Below, in pieces: positions 5,969 to 13,095 of a DNA stretch of 28,328 bases. Location of the stretch: the IMG/VR virus record IMGVR_UViG_3300021225_000101, positions 1 through 28,328 of that record. One strand, 5' to 3'. The position numbers were made by a program, and so were the translations under genes. A model generated the notes under the pieces. It did not search any database, had not been told where the DNA came from, and saw only the letters and a program-made list of their open reading frames with translations. This DNA is from a virus. How positions within the stretch are numbered: position 1 is the stretch's first letter; each line of letters opens with the position of its first letter.

Positions 5969-6615
5969 ACGCCCCTCCTGAACGGGTTGACTGGCTCGTC
6001 GCCGTCTTCCCATCGGCGCTGGTTGATGTAGGTCTGTGGGGCTGGCTCAAAGCCGTCTGTCCACTGCTTGGTGGACTTCATGCCCGTCACATGAGCAATG
6101 ATCTGGTCGGCCACCTTGTCCAGCCCGCCAGACACCCACTTCTTCTCGCAGGTGGCTTTGGCTACCTTGCGTGGTGACTTGGGCCAAACTTCCCAGAATT
6201 CATTGAATCGAGTCGACTTGGTCGACGATATATCTTTCTTCTGTTCTGTATCTGTTCTGTTCTGTTTGGGGGGGCTTAATGGTTCTTCTTTAGAAACCTC
6301 AATGGTTTTAGGTCTGCCGCCCAATTTTGCTGACCGACGGTTAAGTTCAACGCGAACATTGTAGGCCGCGATCTCTTTGTCGGCGCGGGTGTTGACCCAG
6401 CCATCGGCAGTCTTATCGAAAAACTCTTCGAGGACTGGGCGAACCACATCCTCGTCAAGTCGTATGCGTCGAGCCACCAACACCGTGTCCAGTGGTAGTG
6501 GCTTTTCGCCCATGTAGTACCAATCCAGCAAGCGACGGTATGCCAAGTCCTCGGCATCGTCCAAATGCATGGTGTGTGAGATGTAGTCGCCTATGTGGAA
6601 TTTGTACCAAATCAT
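5965..6615 (-). CDS. DUF1376-type phage replication protein
   Basis: 216 aa. Residues 1-75 show the DUF1376/YdaU pattern: WYKFHIGDYISHTMHLDDAE, DLAYRRLLDWYYM and PLPLDTVLVARRIRL. A polar linker (about 95-130, Lys/Ser/Thr/Gln-rich) leads to a second part FNEFWEVWPKSPRKVAKATC and a WTDGFEPAPQTYINQRRW end, which is the usual C-terminal part of phage replication-initiation proteins. The family is thought to recognise the phage origin and recruit the helicase; this is inferred from context. It is the second gene of the leftward early operon, coupled to the Cro-like gene (ATGA), and is followed by the zinc-ribbon protein and the helicase. Confidence 0.85.
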   Translation of the reverse strand: MIWYKFHIGDYISHTMHLDDAEDLAYRRLLDWYYMGEKPLPLDTVLVARRIRLDEDVVRPVLEEFFDKTADGWVNTRADKEIAAYNVRVELNRRSAKLGGRPKTIEVSKEEPLSPPKQNRTDTEQKKDISSTKSTRFNEFWEVWPKSPRKVAKATCEKKWVSGGLDKVADQIIAHVTGMKSTKQWTDGFEPAPQTYINQRRWEDGDEPVNPFRRGV

Positions 6616-6824
6616 TTCGCTGTCTTTCCAAAAATGTCGGGCCGCAAATCAGCCCTCTTCACTTTCCTGCCTGTGTTGATTTCAATGTCGCGGGCCAGTT
6701 CAGGACTAGGCAGTTGTCGCCCCGAGATGACCAGCGATAGCCAAGTCTTGCTGATGCCCAACTTGCGGGCCAACTCGATCTTGGCACCCCTTGGTTTGCC
6801 TTCAAAAAACTCCATCAATGTCAT
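6612..6824 (-). CDS. Cro-like helix-turn-helix transcription regulator
   Basis: 70 aa from the ATG at 6824, chosen because AAGGAGGA lies six bases upstream. Residues 14-36 form a helix-turn-helix: KIELARKLGISKTWLSLVIS followed by GRQLPSPELA, and it closes with ADLRPDIFG, an ending typical of Cro/YdaS-type proteins. It should bind operators in the gap at 6825-6942 and so control both its own operon and the rightward one. No partner repressor (CI) or integrase is visible in the window, so a Cro-like switch in a lytic phage is as likely as a lysogeny switch. Confidence 0.88.
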   Translation of the reverse strand: MTLMEFFEGKPRGAKIELARKLGISKTWLSLVISGRQLPSPELARDIEINTGRKVKRADLRPDIFGKTAK

Positions 6825-6849
6825 GTAAACTCCTCCTTGAGTTAACGCC

Positions 6850-6877
6850 ATCTTACACCAAAAAAATATTTGCGCAA
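6850..6877 (-). promoter_or_regulatory. Candidate leftward early promoter
   Basis: Minus-strand TTGCGC (-35, 6877-6872; 3 of 6) and TAAGAT (-10, 6855-6850; 4 of 6) are 16 bases apart and lie 26 bases before the ATG of the Cro-like gene. The -35 is weak, so activation or control by a regulator is plausible. Confidence 0.4.
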
Positions 6878-6883
6878 GGGGTG

Positions 6884-6912
6884 TTGTATGTTGGAATTAA
6901 ACATGGTACAGT
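6884..6912 (+). promoter_or_regulatory. Candidate rightward early promoter
   Basis: Plus-strand TTGTAT (6884-6889; 3 of 6 -35 bases), a 17-base spacer and TACAGT (6907-6912; 4 of 6 -10 bases). It would start transcription near 6919, ahead of the gene at 6943. The match is weak, and it is proposed mainly because a promoter must lie in this divergent gap. Confidence 0.35.
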
Positions 6913-6942
6913 TGGGTCAGTTTAACTCTACAGCGAACAACT

Positions 6943-7134
6943 ATGCACAGCGAAGACGAAATGCACCAACTTATGTTGGAAAGAATGCAACGACTAGAAG
7001 AGGCCCTTACCAAGGCTGAGGCTGGTCGTGCTACCGGGGAAGACTGGGACATCATCCGCTACGAATGCGGACTGCCCAAGAAGCCCACAACCACAGTGAA
7101 GTTAGAAACCATCTCAATTGCAAGGAGCGAATAA
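6943..7134 (+). CDS. Small acidic hypothetical phage protein
   Basis: 63 aa. The N-terminal half is an acidic coiled-coil-like helix (QLMLERMQRLEEALTKAEAG) followed by GEDWDIIRYECGLPKK, a pattern I recognise from many small phage proteins next to SSB-like genes. No function is known. No strong ribosome-binding site precedes the ATG at 6943; the in-frame ATG at 6961 is an alternative. The TAA overlaps the next ATG (TAATG at 7132-7136), which supports the reading frame. Confidence 0.75.
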   Translation: MHSEDEMHQLMLERMQRLEEALTKAEAGRATGEDWDIIRYECGLPKKPTTTVKLETISIARSE

Positions 7135-7790
7135 TGGGATTGACAGTGAAAGCATCAGGAGGCTCGTCCTCATTTAAACCCGTCCCGCCGGGAATGCATC
7201 TAGCACGATGCTACCGAGTCGTAGACATGGGCACACAGACCACCACTTGGAAGGGCACATCAAAGCAACAGCCAAAAGTTATGTTGCAGTTTGAAGTGCA
7301 CAGCGAGGACGCCGATGGCAATCCGCTGGTGACCGACAAGGGTGAGCCAATGTCAATCAGCAAGAACTTCACCGCAAGCCTCGCCGAAAAGGCAGTCCTG
7401 CGTCAAGAACTTGAGAACTGGCGCTCCCGTGCGTTTACCGCCGACGAACTCAATGGGTTCCAACTCAAGAATGTTCTGGGCGCGTGGGCCATGTTGTCTG
7501 TCGTCAAAGAGCAAGGCAACGACGGCAATGAGTACACCAACATTTCCAGCATCAACCCTGTGTCGTCGCAAATCAAGAAGGCTGGCCTTCCTGAGCCGCA
7601 CAACGAGTTGAAGATTTTCGACCTCGAGAATCCCGACATGGAAATGTTCGAGACCTTCGGCAACAAACTGAAAGAAAAAATTCAGGGCACGCCAGAGTGG
7701 AAAGACCGTCAAGGCACGCAGTACGCCAAAGAGCAGAGTGCATCTGCCAACAGCGGCTTTGACGATATGTCGGACGACATCCCGTTCTAA
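7134..7790 (+). CDS. Phage single-stranded DNA-binding-like protein
   Basis: 218 aa from the ATG at 7134, with AAGGAG upstream in CAAGGAGCGAATA. Residues about 15-150 read as an OB-like beta-rich core (GMHLARCYRVVDMGTQ, KVMLQFEVHSED, MSISKNFTASL, LGAWAMLSVVKEQ). The C-terminus is acidic and ends FDDMSDDIPF, closely matching the DDIPF tip through which bacterial SSB binds partner proteins. It is likely to cover single strands at the fork and recruit replication or recombination enzymes. It is unlike E. coli SSB in the core, so the assignment rests on the tail, the length and the neighbouring exonuclease. It lies second in the rightward operon. Confidence 0.75.
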   Translation: MGLTVKASGGSSSFKPVPPGMHLARCYRVVDMGTQTTTWKGTSKQQPKVMLQFEVHSEDADGNPLVTDKGEPMSISKNFTASLAEKAVLRQELENWRSRAFTADELNGFQLKNVLGAWAMLSVVKEQGNDGNEYTNISSINPVSSQIKKAGLPEPHNELKIFDLENPDMEMFETFGNKLKEKIQGTPEWKDRQGTQYAKEQSASANSGFDDMSDDIPF

Positions 7791-7807
7791 AACAAAGGAG
7801 AGTGGCA

Positions 7808-7975
7808 ATGGAAGATTTACTACCAATCGCATTGGTCGTCTGGGTCTTTGCGTCGTGGATCACGCACATCGTGGTCTGTCTTAAAACGGCCTCTTGGGGC
7901 TTTCTGGTTGCTGGTGCTTTGCTCTTCCCCATCGCGTGGATTCATGGCACTGGCGTGTGGTTTGGTTGGTTTTAA
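7808..7975 (+). CDS. 55-aa conserved phage membrane protein
   Basis: Direct translation from the ATG at 7808 (AAAGGAGAG eight bases upstream) gives MEDLLPIALVVWVFASWITH, then IVVCLKTASWGFLVAGALLF and a PIAWIHGTGVWFGWF end. It has two hydrophobic spans with a short polar turn (CLKTASWG). The IAHIVVC-like opening and the IHGTGVWFGWF ending are a pattern I recognise from many phage membrane peptides of unknown role. It lies between the SSB-like gene and the coiled-coil gene. It is too short for many gene callers, but the family pattern and ribosome-binding site make it convincing. Confidence 0.8.
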   Translation: MEDLLPIALVVWVFASWITHIVVCLKTASWGFLVAGALLFPIAWIHGTGVWFGWF

Positions 7976-7984
7976 GGACACATC

Positions 7985-8230
7985 ATGTTTATTTCAAACA
8001 CAGAACGCATTCAACTTAGAAAAGACATCGAGGCACTGAGCAAAATTGTCGGTGACTTGAACGCTGAAATTTTGTATTTGAGTGCCAAAGTCAAAGTGCT
8101 TGAGGGCAAAAAAGCCAAGCCAAAAAAGCAAATGACCGAGGCTCAACGCGCCAAACAACGCGAGTACGCAAAACGCTATCAAGCAAAAAAACGAATGGAG
8201 AAGAAAAATGGTAACAGTCTCAGCGCCTAG
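7985..8230 (+). CDS. Coiled-coil protein with a basic tail
   Basis: 81 aa. Residues 1-40 form a strong coiled coil (RIQLRKDIEALSKIVGDLNA, EILYLSAKVKVLEGKK). Residues 41-81 are very basic (KKAKPKKQMTEAQRAKQREY, AKRYQAKKRMEKK), suggesting nucleic-acid contact. TTAAGGAC lies about eight bases before the ATG at 7985. It overlaps the exonuclease start by 23 bases, so the two are likely co-translated. The combination fits a small DNA-binding accessory protein, but no family is recognised. Confidence 0.75.
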   Translation: MFISNTERIQLRKDIEALSKIVGDLNAEILYLSAKVKVLEGKKAKPKKQMTEAQRAKQREYAKRYQAKKRMEKKNGNSLSA

Positions 8231-9008
8231 AGCCAGCGAGAGCAATCACTGGTACACCCGCGATGGTGTGCCGCAGTACACCGTAGAAGCCGCAAAGGGG
8301 GGCCAGCGTGCCACTACCCTTCGTGACGCACGCAAGTTAAACTTGGTGCCCAGCGTTACTACGGTTTTAAATGTCGCCGCAAAACCCGCCCTGCTTGCTT
8401 GGATGCAACAACAGGTGCTGTATGCGGCGCTAACCCTTCCACGCCGCCCCGACGAACCTGAAAAGGAATACATAGACCGAATCATCAACGATTCCAAAGA
8501 ACAGGGTCGCTCGGCGGCGGATGCTGGAACTGACATCCATGCATCCATTCAAGGACACTATGAAAACAATCCAACAGGAAAACACCACGAGAGTGTTACA
8601 GCCTGTGTGCAGTCAATCAAAGACCACTTTGGAGACCACGACTGGGTCTCAGAGCGTGCATTCGCACATGAAGCGGGTTTTGGAGGTAAGTGCGATCTAT
8701 TTGTGCCTGTCACCTCTAACTGGCAGACCACTCACGACCCCGACTTCCACGGAATCGTTGTCGACATCAAGACCAAAGAATTCACCGACCCAGCAAAGGT
8801 CGACGCCTACGACGAGCACCTTATGCAACTCGCGGCATATCGAGTTGGTATAGGCATTCCCAAGGCACGATGCGCCAATGTGTTCGTGTCTCGCAATGTC
8901 CCCGGCTTAGTCGTTGTCAAAGAATGGCAGGCCGATGACTTGGATCGCGGCTGGGGAATGTTCATGCATCTCCTGTCGTTCTGGCAAATGAAAAATCAAC
9001 ACCAATGA
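8208..9008 (+). CDS. PD-(D/E)XK exonuclease (phage recombination type)
   Basis: 266 aa. A nuclease core is visible: AGTDIHASIQGH (107-118, with H111), EAGFGGKCDLFV (155-166, catalytic D163), GIVVDIKTKEF (182-192; D186, K188) and HLMQLAAYRVG (204-214, Q207). The order H..., GGKxDL, VxDIKT, QLxAY is that of the RecB-like / Cas4-like / phage exonuclease superfamily. It probably degrades duplex DNA 5'-3' or processes ends to make single strands for the SSB-like protein two genes upstream. The ATG at 8208 has GGAGAAG upstream. No annealing protein of the Beta, Erf or RecT type was recognised in this window. Confidence 0.88.
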   Translation: MVTVSAPRASESNHWYTRDGVPQYTVEAAKGGQRATTLRDARKLNLVPSVTTVLNVAAKPALLAWMQQQVLYAALTLPRRPDEPEKEYIDRIINDSKEQGRSAADAGTDIHASIQGHYENNPTGKHHESVTACVQSIKDHFGDHDWVSERAFAHEAGFGGKCDLFVPVTSNWQTTHDPDFHGIVVDIKTKEFTDPAKVDAYDEHLMQLAAYRVGIGIPKARCANVFVSRNVPGLVVVKEWQADDLDRGWGMFMHLLSFWQMKNQHQ

Positions 9009-9015
9009 GGTAACC

Positions 9016-9237
9016 ATGCTTAGTGAAGAACTGGTCAAACAAATCTTTTTCTATTGCGACATCCACGAGCCAAACGCCGTTGTTGCTGACGATGTGGACA
9101 TCGTGCAGTTTGCGCATAAGATTGAAGCCATTGTGCGGATCGAGGCGGCAAGACAAGAGCACCAACGGTGCGTCGAGATTGTCAGTCAGTTGAACCGCGA
9201 AGTCGCAAAGGCACTCAACAATGTAAGGCCCGAGTAA
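9016..9237 (+). CDS. Small hypothetical phage protein
   Basis: 73 aa, acidic N-terminal half (NAVVADDVDIVQFAHKIEAI) and a helical second half (RIEAARQEHQRCVEIVSQLN). GAGG precedes the ATG, and the stop overlaps the next start (TAATG at 9235-9239). No known domain. It follows the exonuclease with a 7-base gap. Confidence 0.7.
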   Translation: MLSEELVKQIFFYCDIHEPNAVVADDVDIVQFAHKIEAIVRIEAARQEHQRCVEIVSQLNREVAKALNNVRPE

Positions 9238-9422
9238 TGAACATAGACCTCATCAGACACCTTGCTCAACAGTACGAAGATGGGAACCGTAGCACCGAAG
9301 CGGTTATGGCTCACGCCTGCCTCGAGTCCTACGAGCAGGGTTTTGATGATGGGGTCTGTGAAGCAGAGCGGCGCATGGAGCAGACCCAATTGCTCCTCAT
9401 GTTTACCGCAGGCAACGCATAA
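9237..9422 (+). CDS. Small hypothetical phage protein, last gene of the rightward operon
   Basis: 61 aa from the ATG at 9237, supported by the TAATG overlap with the previous stop; the longer open frame upstream is not used. The sequence (MNIDLIRHLAQQYEDGNRST and ESYEQGFDDGVCEAERRMEQ) is helical and acidic and has a YExGFxDG motif seen in many short phage proteins. Its TAA lies at the edge of the terminator for the opposite strand. Confidence 0.7.
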   Translation: MNIDLIRHLAQQYEDGNRSTEAVMAHACLESYEQGFDDGVCEAERRMEQTQLLLMFTAGNA

Positions 9423-9446
9423 AAAAAGCCCCCGGTGAGGGGGGCT
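9421..9446 (-). terminator. Intrinsic terminator of the leftward late operon
   Basis: On the minus strand the sequence reads AGCCCCC, a 6-base loop, GGGGGCT, then seven T. The 7-bp GC-rich stem and T-tract form a classical rho-independent terminator, 34 bases after the last late gene. On the plus strand there is no T-run, so rightward transcripts are not stopped by the usual mechanism here. Confidence 0.9.
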
Positions 9447-9479
9447 AAGAAGGAGAGTGGCAACTGCTCCTCAAGTGAA

Positions 9480-11315
9480 TTATGGGGTAGATTCCTTGGC
9501 CGCTTCTTCTTGAAGCGCTTTGTATCCCTGATAAAGGCCCATCCCCACCGTGCCGATAGTGCCAGCGCCTTTGACTCGGGCTGTCTTTGGCCCCATCGCA
9601 GGAACCATTGCCGCCGCACCTGTCACCGTTTGAGCCGTCGCGCCCGTGGCTTGAGCCAGCGCCTGCAACAACTCGGGACTGCGGTCACCAGCCTGCCAGC
9701 GTTTGATCAGTTCGGCCACAGGAATGTTTGCCAGAGTATTGGCACCCGTAGCGGTCTCGTATCCACCTAACGCGCCCAAACCACCTTTAACGATGGTTGG
9801 AGCCTTTGCGGTTTTGACGCCCGTCACTTCCATTGGTCGAGCCAACGGGCCGGGGGCGGTCTTCGCGGCAGTGCGACCAGCCAGTAAATCAGCCTCAGCG
9901 GCGGCTTGTCGATCTGCGGCAGTCTCTGCGGCAGTTTGCGCACGAGTTACGCCTTGGGTTTTTGCACGCTGGGCTTGAGTCAGGGCCGTTTGGGCTTGGC
10001 TTTGACGCTGTGCCGCAAGGGCACGCTCGTTCTTCAGCCGTTGCATCTCTTGTTGTTGGGCCAGACGCTCCTGCGCGGCTTTGTCATCTGCCATGCGTTG
10101 TTCGAGTTCGGCCTGCGCTTGACGCTCACCAGCAAGGTCAGGGCTGACCATCACACCAGAAGGTGTCGAGCCACTGATGCCCTCAGTCAGGGCAAACGCC
10201 TTGCGAGGGTCAACGACGCCCTGCTGGCCGAGAGCCTGCAAGGTCTGCTGTTGCTGGGCCGCATTGCGGGCAATCTGCGAGGTGCGCTCGTTGTAGGTCG
10301 TCTGACGGGCGCGGCCAGTCACATCATCCACGGTCGTGCCCTGAATGGCTCGGGTGTGCTGATCTGCCGAAGGTTGGTTCGGGTCAGTGATGATCAAAGG
10401 GGCCGTGGTAGCCGCAGGAGCGGCCTGTGGGGCGCTTGGAGCGGCAGGTGCAGGGGTAGGTGGTACCTTGGCCTTTTGGGCCAGCGTGGCGGCCTGTAAT
10501 TCCTGCTCTGCCTGTTGCAATAGCATCTGAGACCTTTTGTACTCAGCCTCAAGTGTGGCAAGGTCTGTACCGCCAGCAATTGGCATTGCGCTGTTCATGC
10601 GCTGATCCAGACGCTGGGCGGCAATGTCTGCGCGGGTGCGTGCCTTGGTGGCCGCATCTTCCAACTTGGTAAGATCGGGAGCCTTGGCGGGCATCGATGG
10701 TGCAAAGGGAACTTGACCCAGCGTAGTAGATGCCGCACCAGTGGCCGCCGCTGTCAGGGGATCAATCACCTCTTTAGCCTGACCCTCGGTCGTTGTGGTG
10801 TCGCCAGTTTCACCGCGCTCTTCGCGCTCTTGTCGAATCTGCTCGGCCTGCGTAGGCGGACGCACGGTATCAATCTTCTCAGGGTCGGTGTAAAAGCCAG
10901 CCGTGAGTTGGTGTGCACCGCGAATCGCGTTCTCGTAATTCTCGTCTTCAGCGTAAGCGCCTTTGACACCTGTGCGCAAACCCTCGGCATACTTTGAGAT
11001 GTCTGCGCCAGCATTCAGAGCGTTGGGATACAGGCGGCGCATCATGTGCGCGTAGTAGTCGCCAAACGCTTCTGGGCTTTCAAAGTTCACATACTTGTCT
11101 TTGGACTTGGTCTTGTTGTCCGTGGCCTGCGTGCCTGTGCCAGAGAAGTCTTTGATGTTGCCAAAGTTGAAGTGGCCCGGAACCTTGCGGCCATAGTCGG
11201 ACTCCATGCCCCACTGAGCCAAAAGCACAGAGGGGGCAATACCAGTTTGCCTGCTCACCTGTACAGCGATTGGGCCGTACTCTTCGGTGAACATCTTTAC
11301 ATGGTCATTAGCCAT
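9480..11315 (-). CDS. Virion-associated glucosaminidase / ejection protein
   Basis: 611 aa. Residues about 5-150 are a FlgJ/GH73-like N-acetylglucosaminidase domain: GIAPSVLLAQWGMESDYG (likely catalytic Glu38), HFNFGNIK (49-55), then ESPEAFGDYYAHMMRR. The rest is low complexity: Thr- and Glu-rich linker, coiled-coil Gln/Ala/Arg region (about 230-460) and a Gly/Ala-rich C-terminal part with hydrophobic stretches (VTGAAAMVPAMG; GTIGTVGMGLYQGYKAL). This matches phage internal proteins that locally open the cell wall during DNA entry, as T7 gp16 does with a different lysozyme. It is the last gene of the late operon before the terminator; GGGGAG precedes the ATG at 11315. Confidence 0.85.
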   Translation of the reverse strand: MANDHVKMFTEEYGPIAVQVSRQTGIAPSVLLAQWGMESDYGRKVPGHFNFGNIKDFSGTGTQATDNKTKSKDKYVNFESPEAFGDYYAHMMRRLYPNALNAGADISKYAEGLRTGVKGAYAEDENYENAIRGAHQLTAGFYTDPEKIDTVRPPTQAEQIRQEREERGETGDTTTTEGQAKEVIDPLTAAATGAASTTLGQVPFAPSMPAKAPDLTKLEDAATKARTRADIAAQRLDQRMNSAMPIAGGTDLATLEAEYKRSQMLLQQAEQELQAATLAQKAKVPPTPAPAAPSAPQAAPAATTAPLIITDPNQPSADQHTRAIQGTTVDDVTGRARQTTYNERTSQIARNAAQQQQTLQALGQQGVVDPRKAFALTEGISGSTPSGVMVSPDLAGERQAQAELEQRMADDKAAQERLAQQQEMQRLKNERALAAQRQSQAQTALTQAQRAKTQGVTRAQTAAETAADRQAAAEADLLAGRTAAKTAPGPLARPMEVTGVKTAKAPTIVKGGLGALGGYETATGANTLANIPVAELIKRWQAGDRSPELLQALAQATGATAQTVTGAAAMVPAMGPKTARVKGAGTIGTVGMGLYQGYKALQEEAAKESTP

Positions 11316-11316
11316 T

Positions 11317-13092
11317 TCACTCCCCTTCGCGCTTCTTGCGGATCACGCCAGTTTTAGGGTCTCGAATGTAGCCGGGAGGCACAGACGAATCAGTTGGAGG
11401 CAAAGGCTTGGCCGGGGCCGCAGGTGCGGCTGGAGGCGCGGCGTTTGGAGATGCGGGAGCCGCTGGTGCAGTAGACGCCTTGGGGCGCTTCTTGAGCAAC
11501 TCAGCATTGTTCTCGCGGATGTTTTTGAGCACATCAGAATACTCGGACTTGAGTTCTTTGTATTCGTTGGAGTGCAGGAATTCATCGTAGGACTTGCCAG
11601 TCTTGCGATAGTCAAGCCATGCACCGTATGCTTTGTCGTCAAACTTAGAACGCTCGATGAGCAACTCAGACTTGAGTCGAATGACGACATCGCTGTCGCT
11701 TGGCATTGCACCGAGTTCGGCGGCCAGTTGGCTTTCCTTCTCGGTGATCTGACCTTGACCTTGCATTGTCTTGCGGAACTGGATGTTGAGTTGCGCGGCA
11801 GATTGAGCAAACATTTGCAAGGTGTCGATCTGTGCGTCGGTGAGACCTTGCTTCTTGAGTTCGTTGACAGGCAAACTGATAGAGCCGCCGGGGGTTTGAA
11901 TACCAGCGCCCAATGCACGCATGACCACATCTTTGGTTTTACCAGTGTTCAACAGCCGGAATACTTCAGGATTTGTCTTGGCATATGTGATCATGTCGTT
12001 GGCCGTTTGCTGATTGTCAAACGCAACAGACGCACGGTTTTTCAACTGCTCGGCAGACTTCTCTGAGGACTCTGCACGAGTCTTCTCAGTTTGGGTCAGG
12101 CGCTCTTTTTCTTGAGCCGCTTCGGCTTCCGTCTTAGGCTTCTCATACTCGATCTGGCCTTGCGCATTCTTGCGGCCAGTAGGTGTGATCATGCCGTTCT
12201 GGGCCATGAAGCGAATCAGAATTTGCTCGTCGCCAGTCGTTGCCGCTTGACGCGCCGCCTCAAAGAATCCATCGGCCACCTCAGTGCGCACCTTGACTTT
12301 CTTGTCGCTGTACGGAATTGTGACTTCAGTGAAGCCAGCATCAGCGGCTTTCTTAGCCTCGACCTCAGCCTTCTGGAGGTTGAACAAAAACTTCTCTGTG
12401 TCTGGGTCACCGATCTGCTGACCAGCGATCAACTCGCGGCGACCGATAGGTGCAAAGCCTGTAACCGTTGTAGGCAAGCCGGGACGACTTGTCAGGGGTG
12501 CACCACCGCCAACGGGGGCAGTGATACCACCGGGCATCGCGCCACCAGCAGGCATACCGCCAGCAGGAGCCTGCGAAGGCATGGGAGCGCCGCCCATTGG
12601 GCCGCCTAAGTTCTGAAGCATTGCAGAGCCAGCCAACTTCTGACGCAACGCTTGTTGCTTCATCATGAGGTCTAGGTTTTGCGTGTCCATCTGTTGCTGG
12701 CGCTCGTTCTCGCCCAGCGTGGCTTTATGGAATTCACCCATGCCTTGGCCGAGTGATTCAATAAAACTACCAGTCTTGGTGGGTTGCGCCAAGCCAACGC
12801 CCAGCGCCATAAAGCGGGGATCGTAGGGCAACTGCTGGCGCTTCGCCAAAGACTCTTGCATCTTCTGAATCTGGGCGTCCAACTGCATACGCCCCTTGTT
12901 CAGGTTCGTGATCTCTTTGTTGACATCAAACGGCTCGTCCTGCGCAGTTACTTGTTCAGCCGCAATGCGATCAGCATCAGCCGCCTGATCTGTTTTTGCA
13001 GGAGGTTTGGCCGCAGGCAAAGCGGCAGGCTTTGCTTGAGGTGGTTGAGAGACTTGGTTCAAGCCTCCCTGTGGCTGTTGTTGTGCAATCAT
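11317..13092 (-). CDS. Large internal virion protein (Gln/Ala/Pro-rich)
   Basis: 591 aa. The first 60 residues and the last 60 are Pro/Ala-rich and disordered. Residues 65-105 (LNKGRMQLDAQIQKMQESLA) form a coiled coil, followed by MALGVGLAQPTKTGSFIESL, a glycine-rich segment like those in podovirus ejection proteins. A Gly/Met/Pro-rich stretch (GGPMGGAPMPSQAPAGGMPA) and a long helical region with DKAYGAWLDYRKTGKSYDEF come later. No enzyme motif was found. Its place between the 337-aa protein and the glucosaminidase suggests that it is part of the internal core or ejection apparatus. Confidence 0.75.
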   Translation of the reverse strand: MIAQQQPQGGLNQVSQPPQAKPAALPAAKPPAKTDQAADADRIAAEQVTAQDEPFDVNKEITNLNKGRMQLDAQIQKMQESLAKRQQLPYDPRFMALGVGLAQPTKTGSFIESLGQGMGEFHKATLGENERQQQMDTQNLDLMMKQQALRQKLAGSAMLQNLGGPMGGAPMPSQAPAGGMPAGGAMPGGITAPVGGGAPLTSRPGLPTTVTGFAPIGRRELIAGQQIGDPDTEKFLFNLQKAEVEAKKAADAGFTEVTIPYSDKKVKVRTEVADGFFEAARQAATTGDEQILIRFMAQNGMITPTGRKNAQGQIEYEKPKTEAEAAQEKERLTQTEKTRAESSEKSAEQLKNRASVAFDNQQTANDMITYAKTNPEVFRLLNTGKTKDVVMRALGAGIQTPGGSISLPVNELKKQGLTDAQIDTLQMFAQSAAQLNIQFRKTMQGQGQITEKESQLAAELGAMPSDSDVVIRLKSELLIERSKFDDKAYGAWLDYRKTGKSYDEFLHSNEYKELKSEYSDVLKNIRENNAELLKKRPKASTAPAAPASPNAAPPAAPAAPAKPLPPTDSSVPPGYIRDPKTGVIRKKREGE

Positions 13093-13095
13093 TTT

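Larger units (their letters stand above)
6839..6928. promoter_or_regulatory. Divergent control region with a distant inverted repeat
   Basis: The 118-base gap between the two divergent operons holds GAGTTAAC at 6839-6846 and its near-reverse complement GTTTAACTC at 6920-6928, which share a GAGTTAA half-site. The two copies flank both candidate promoters, one by the Cro-like gene's ribosome-binding site and the other just before the rightward gene. They are plausible operator half-sites for the Cro-like protein; the short length of the match makes chance possible. Confidence 0.35.

Noticed and set aside
6612-9422. Prophage lysogeny module
   Set aside because: Only a Cro-like protein is visible; there is no integrase, excisionase, CI-like repressor or attachment site in the window.
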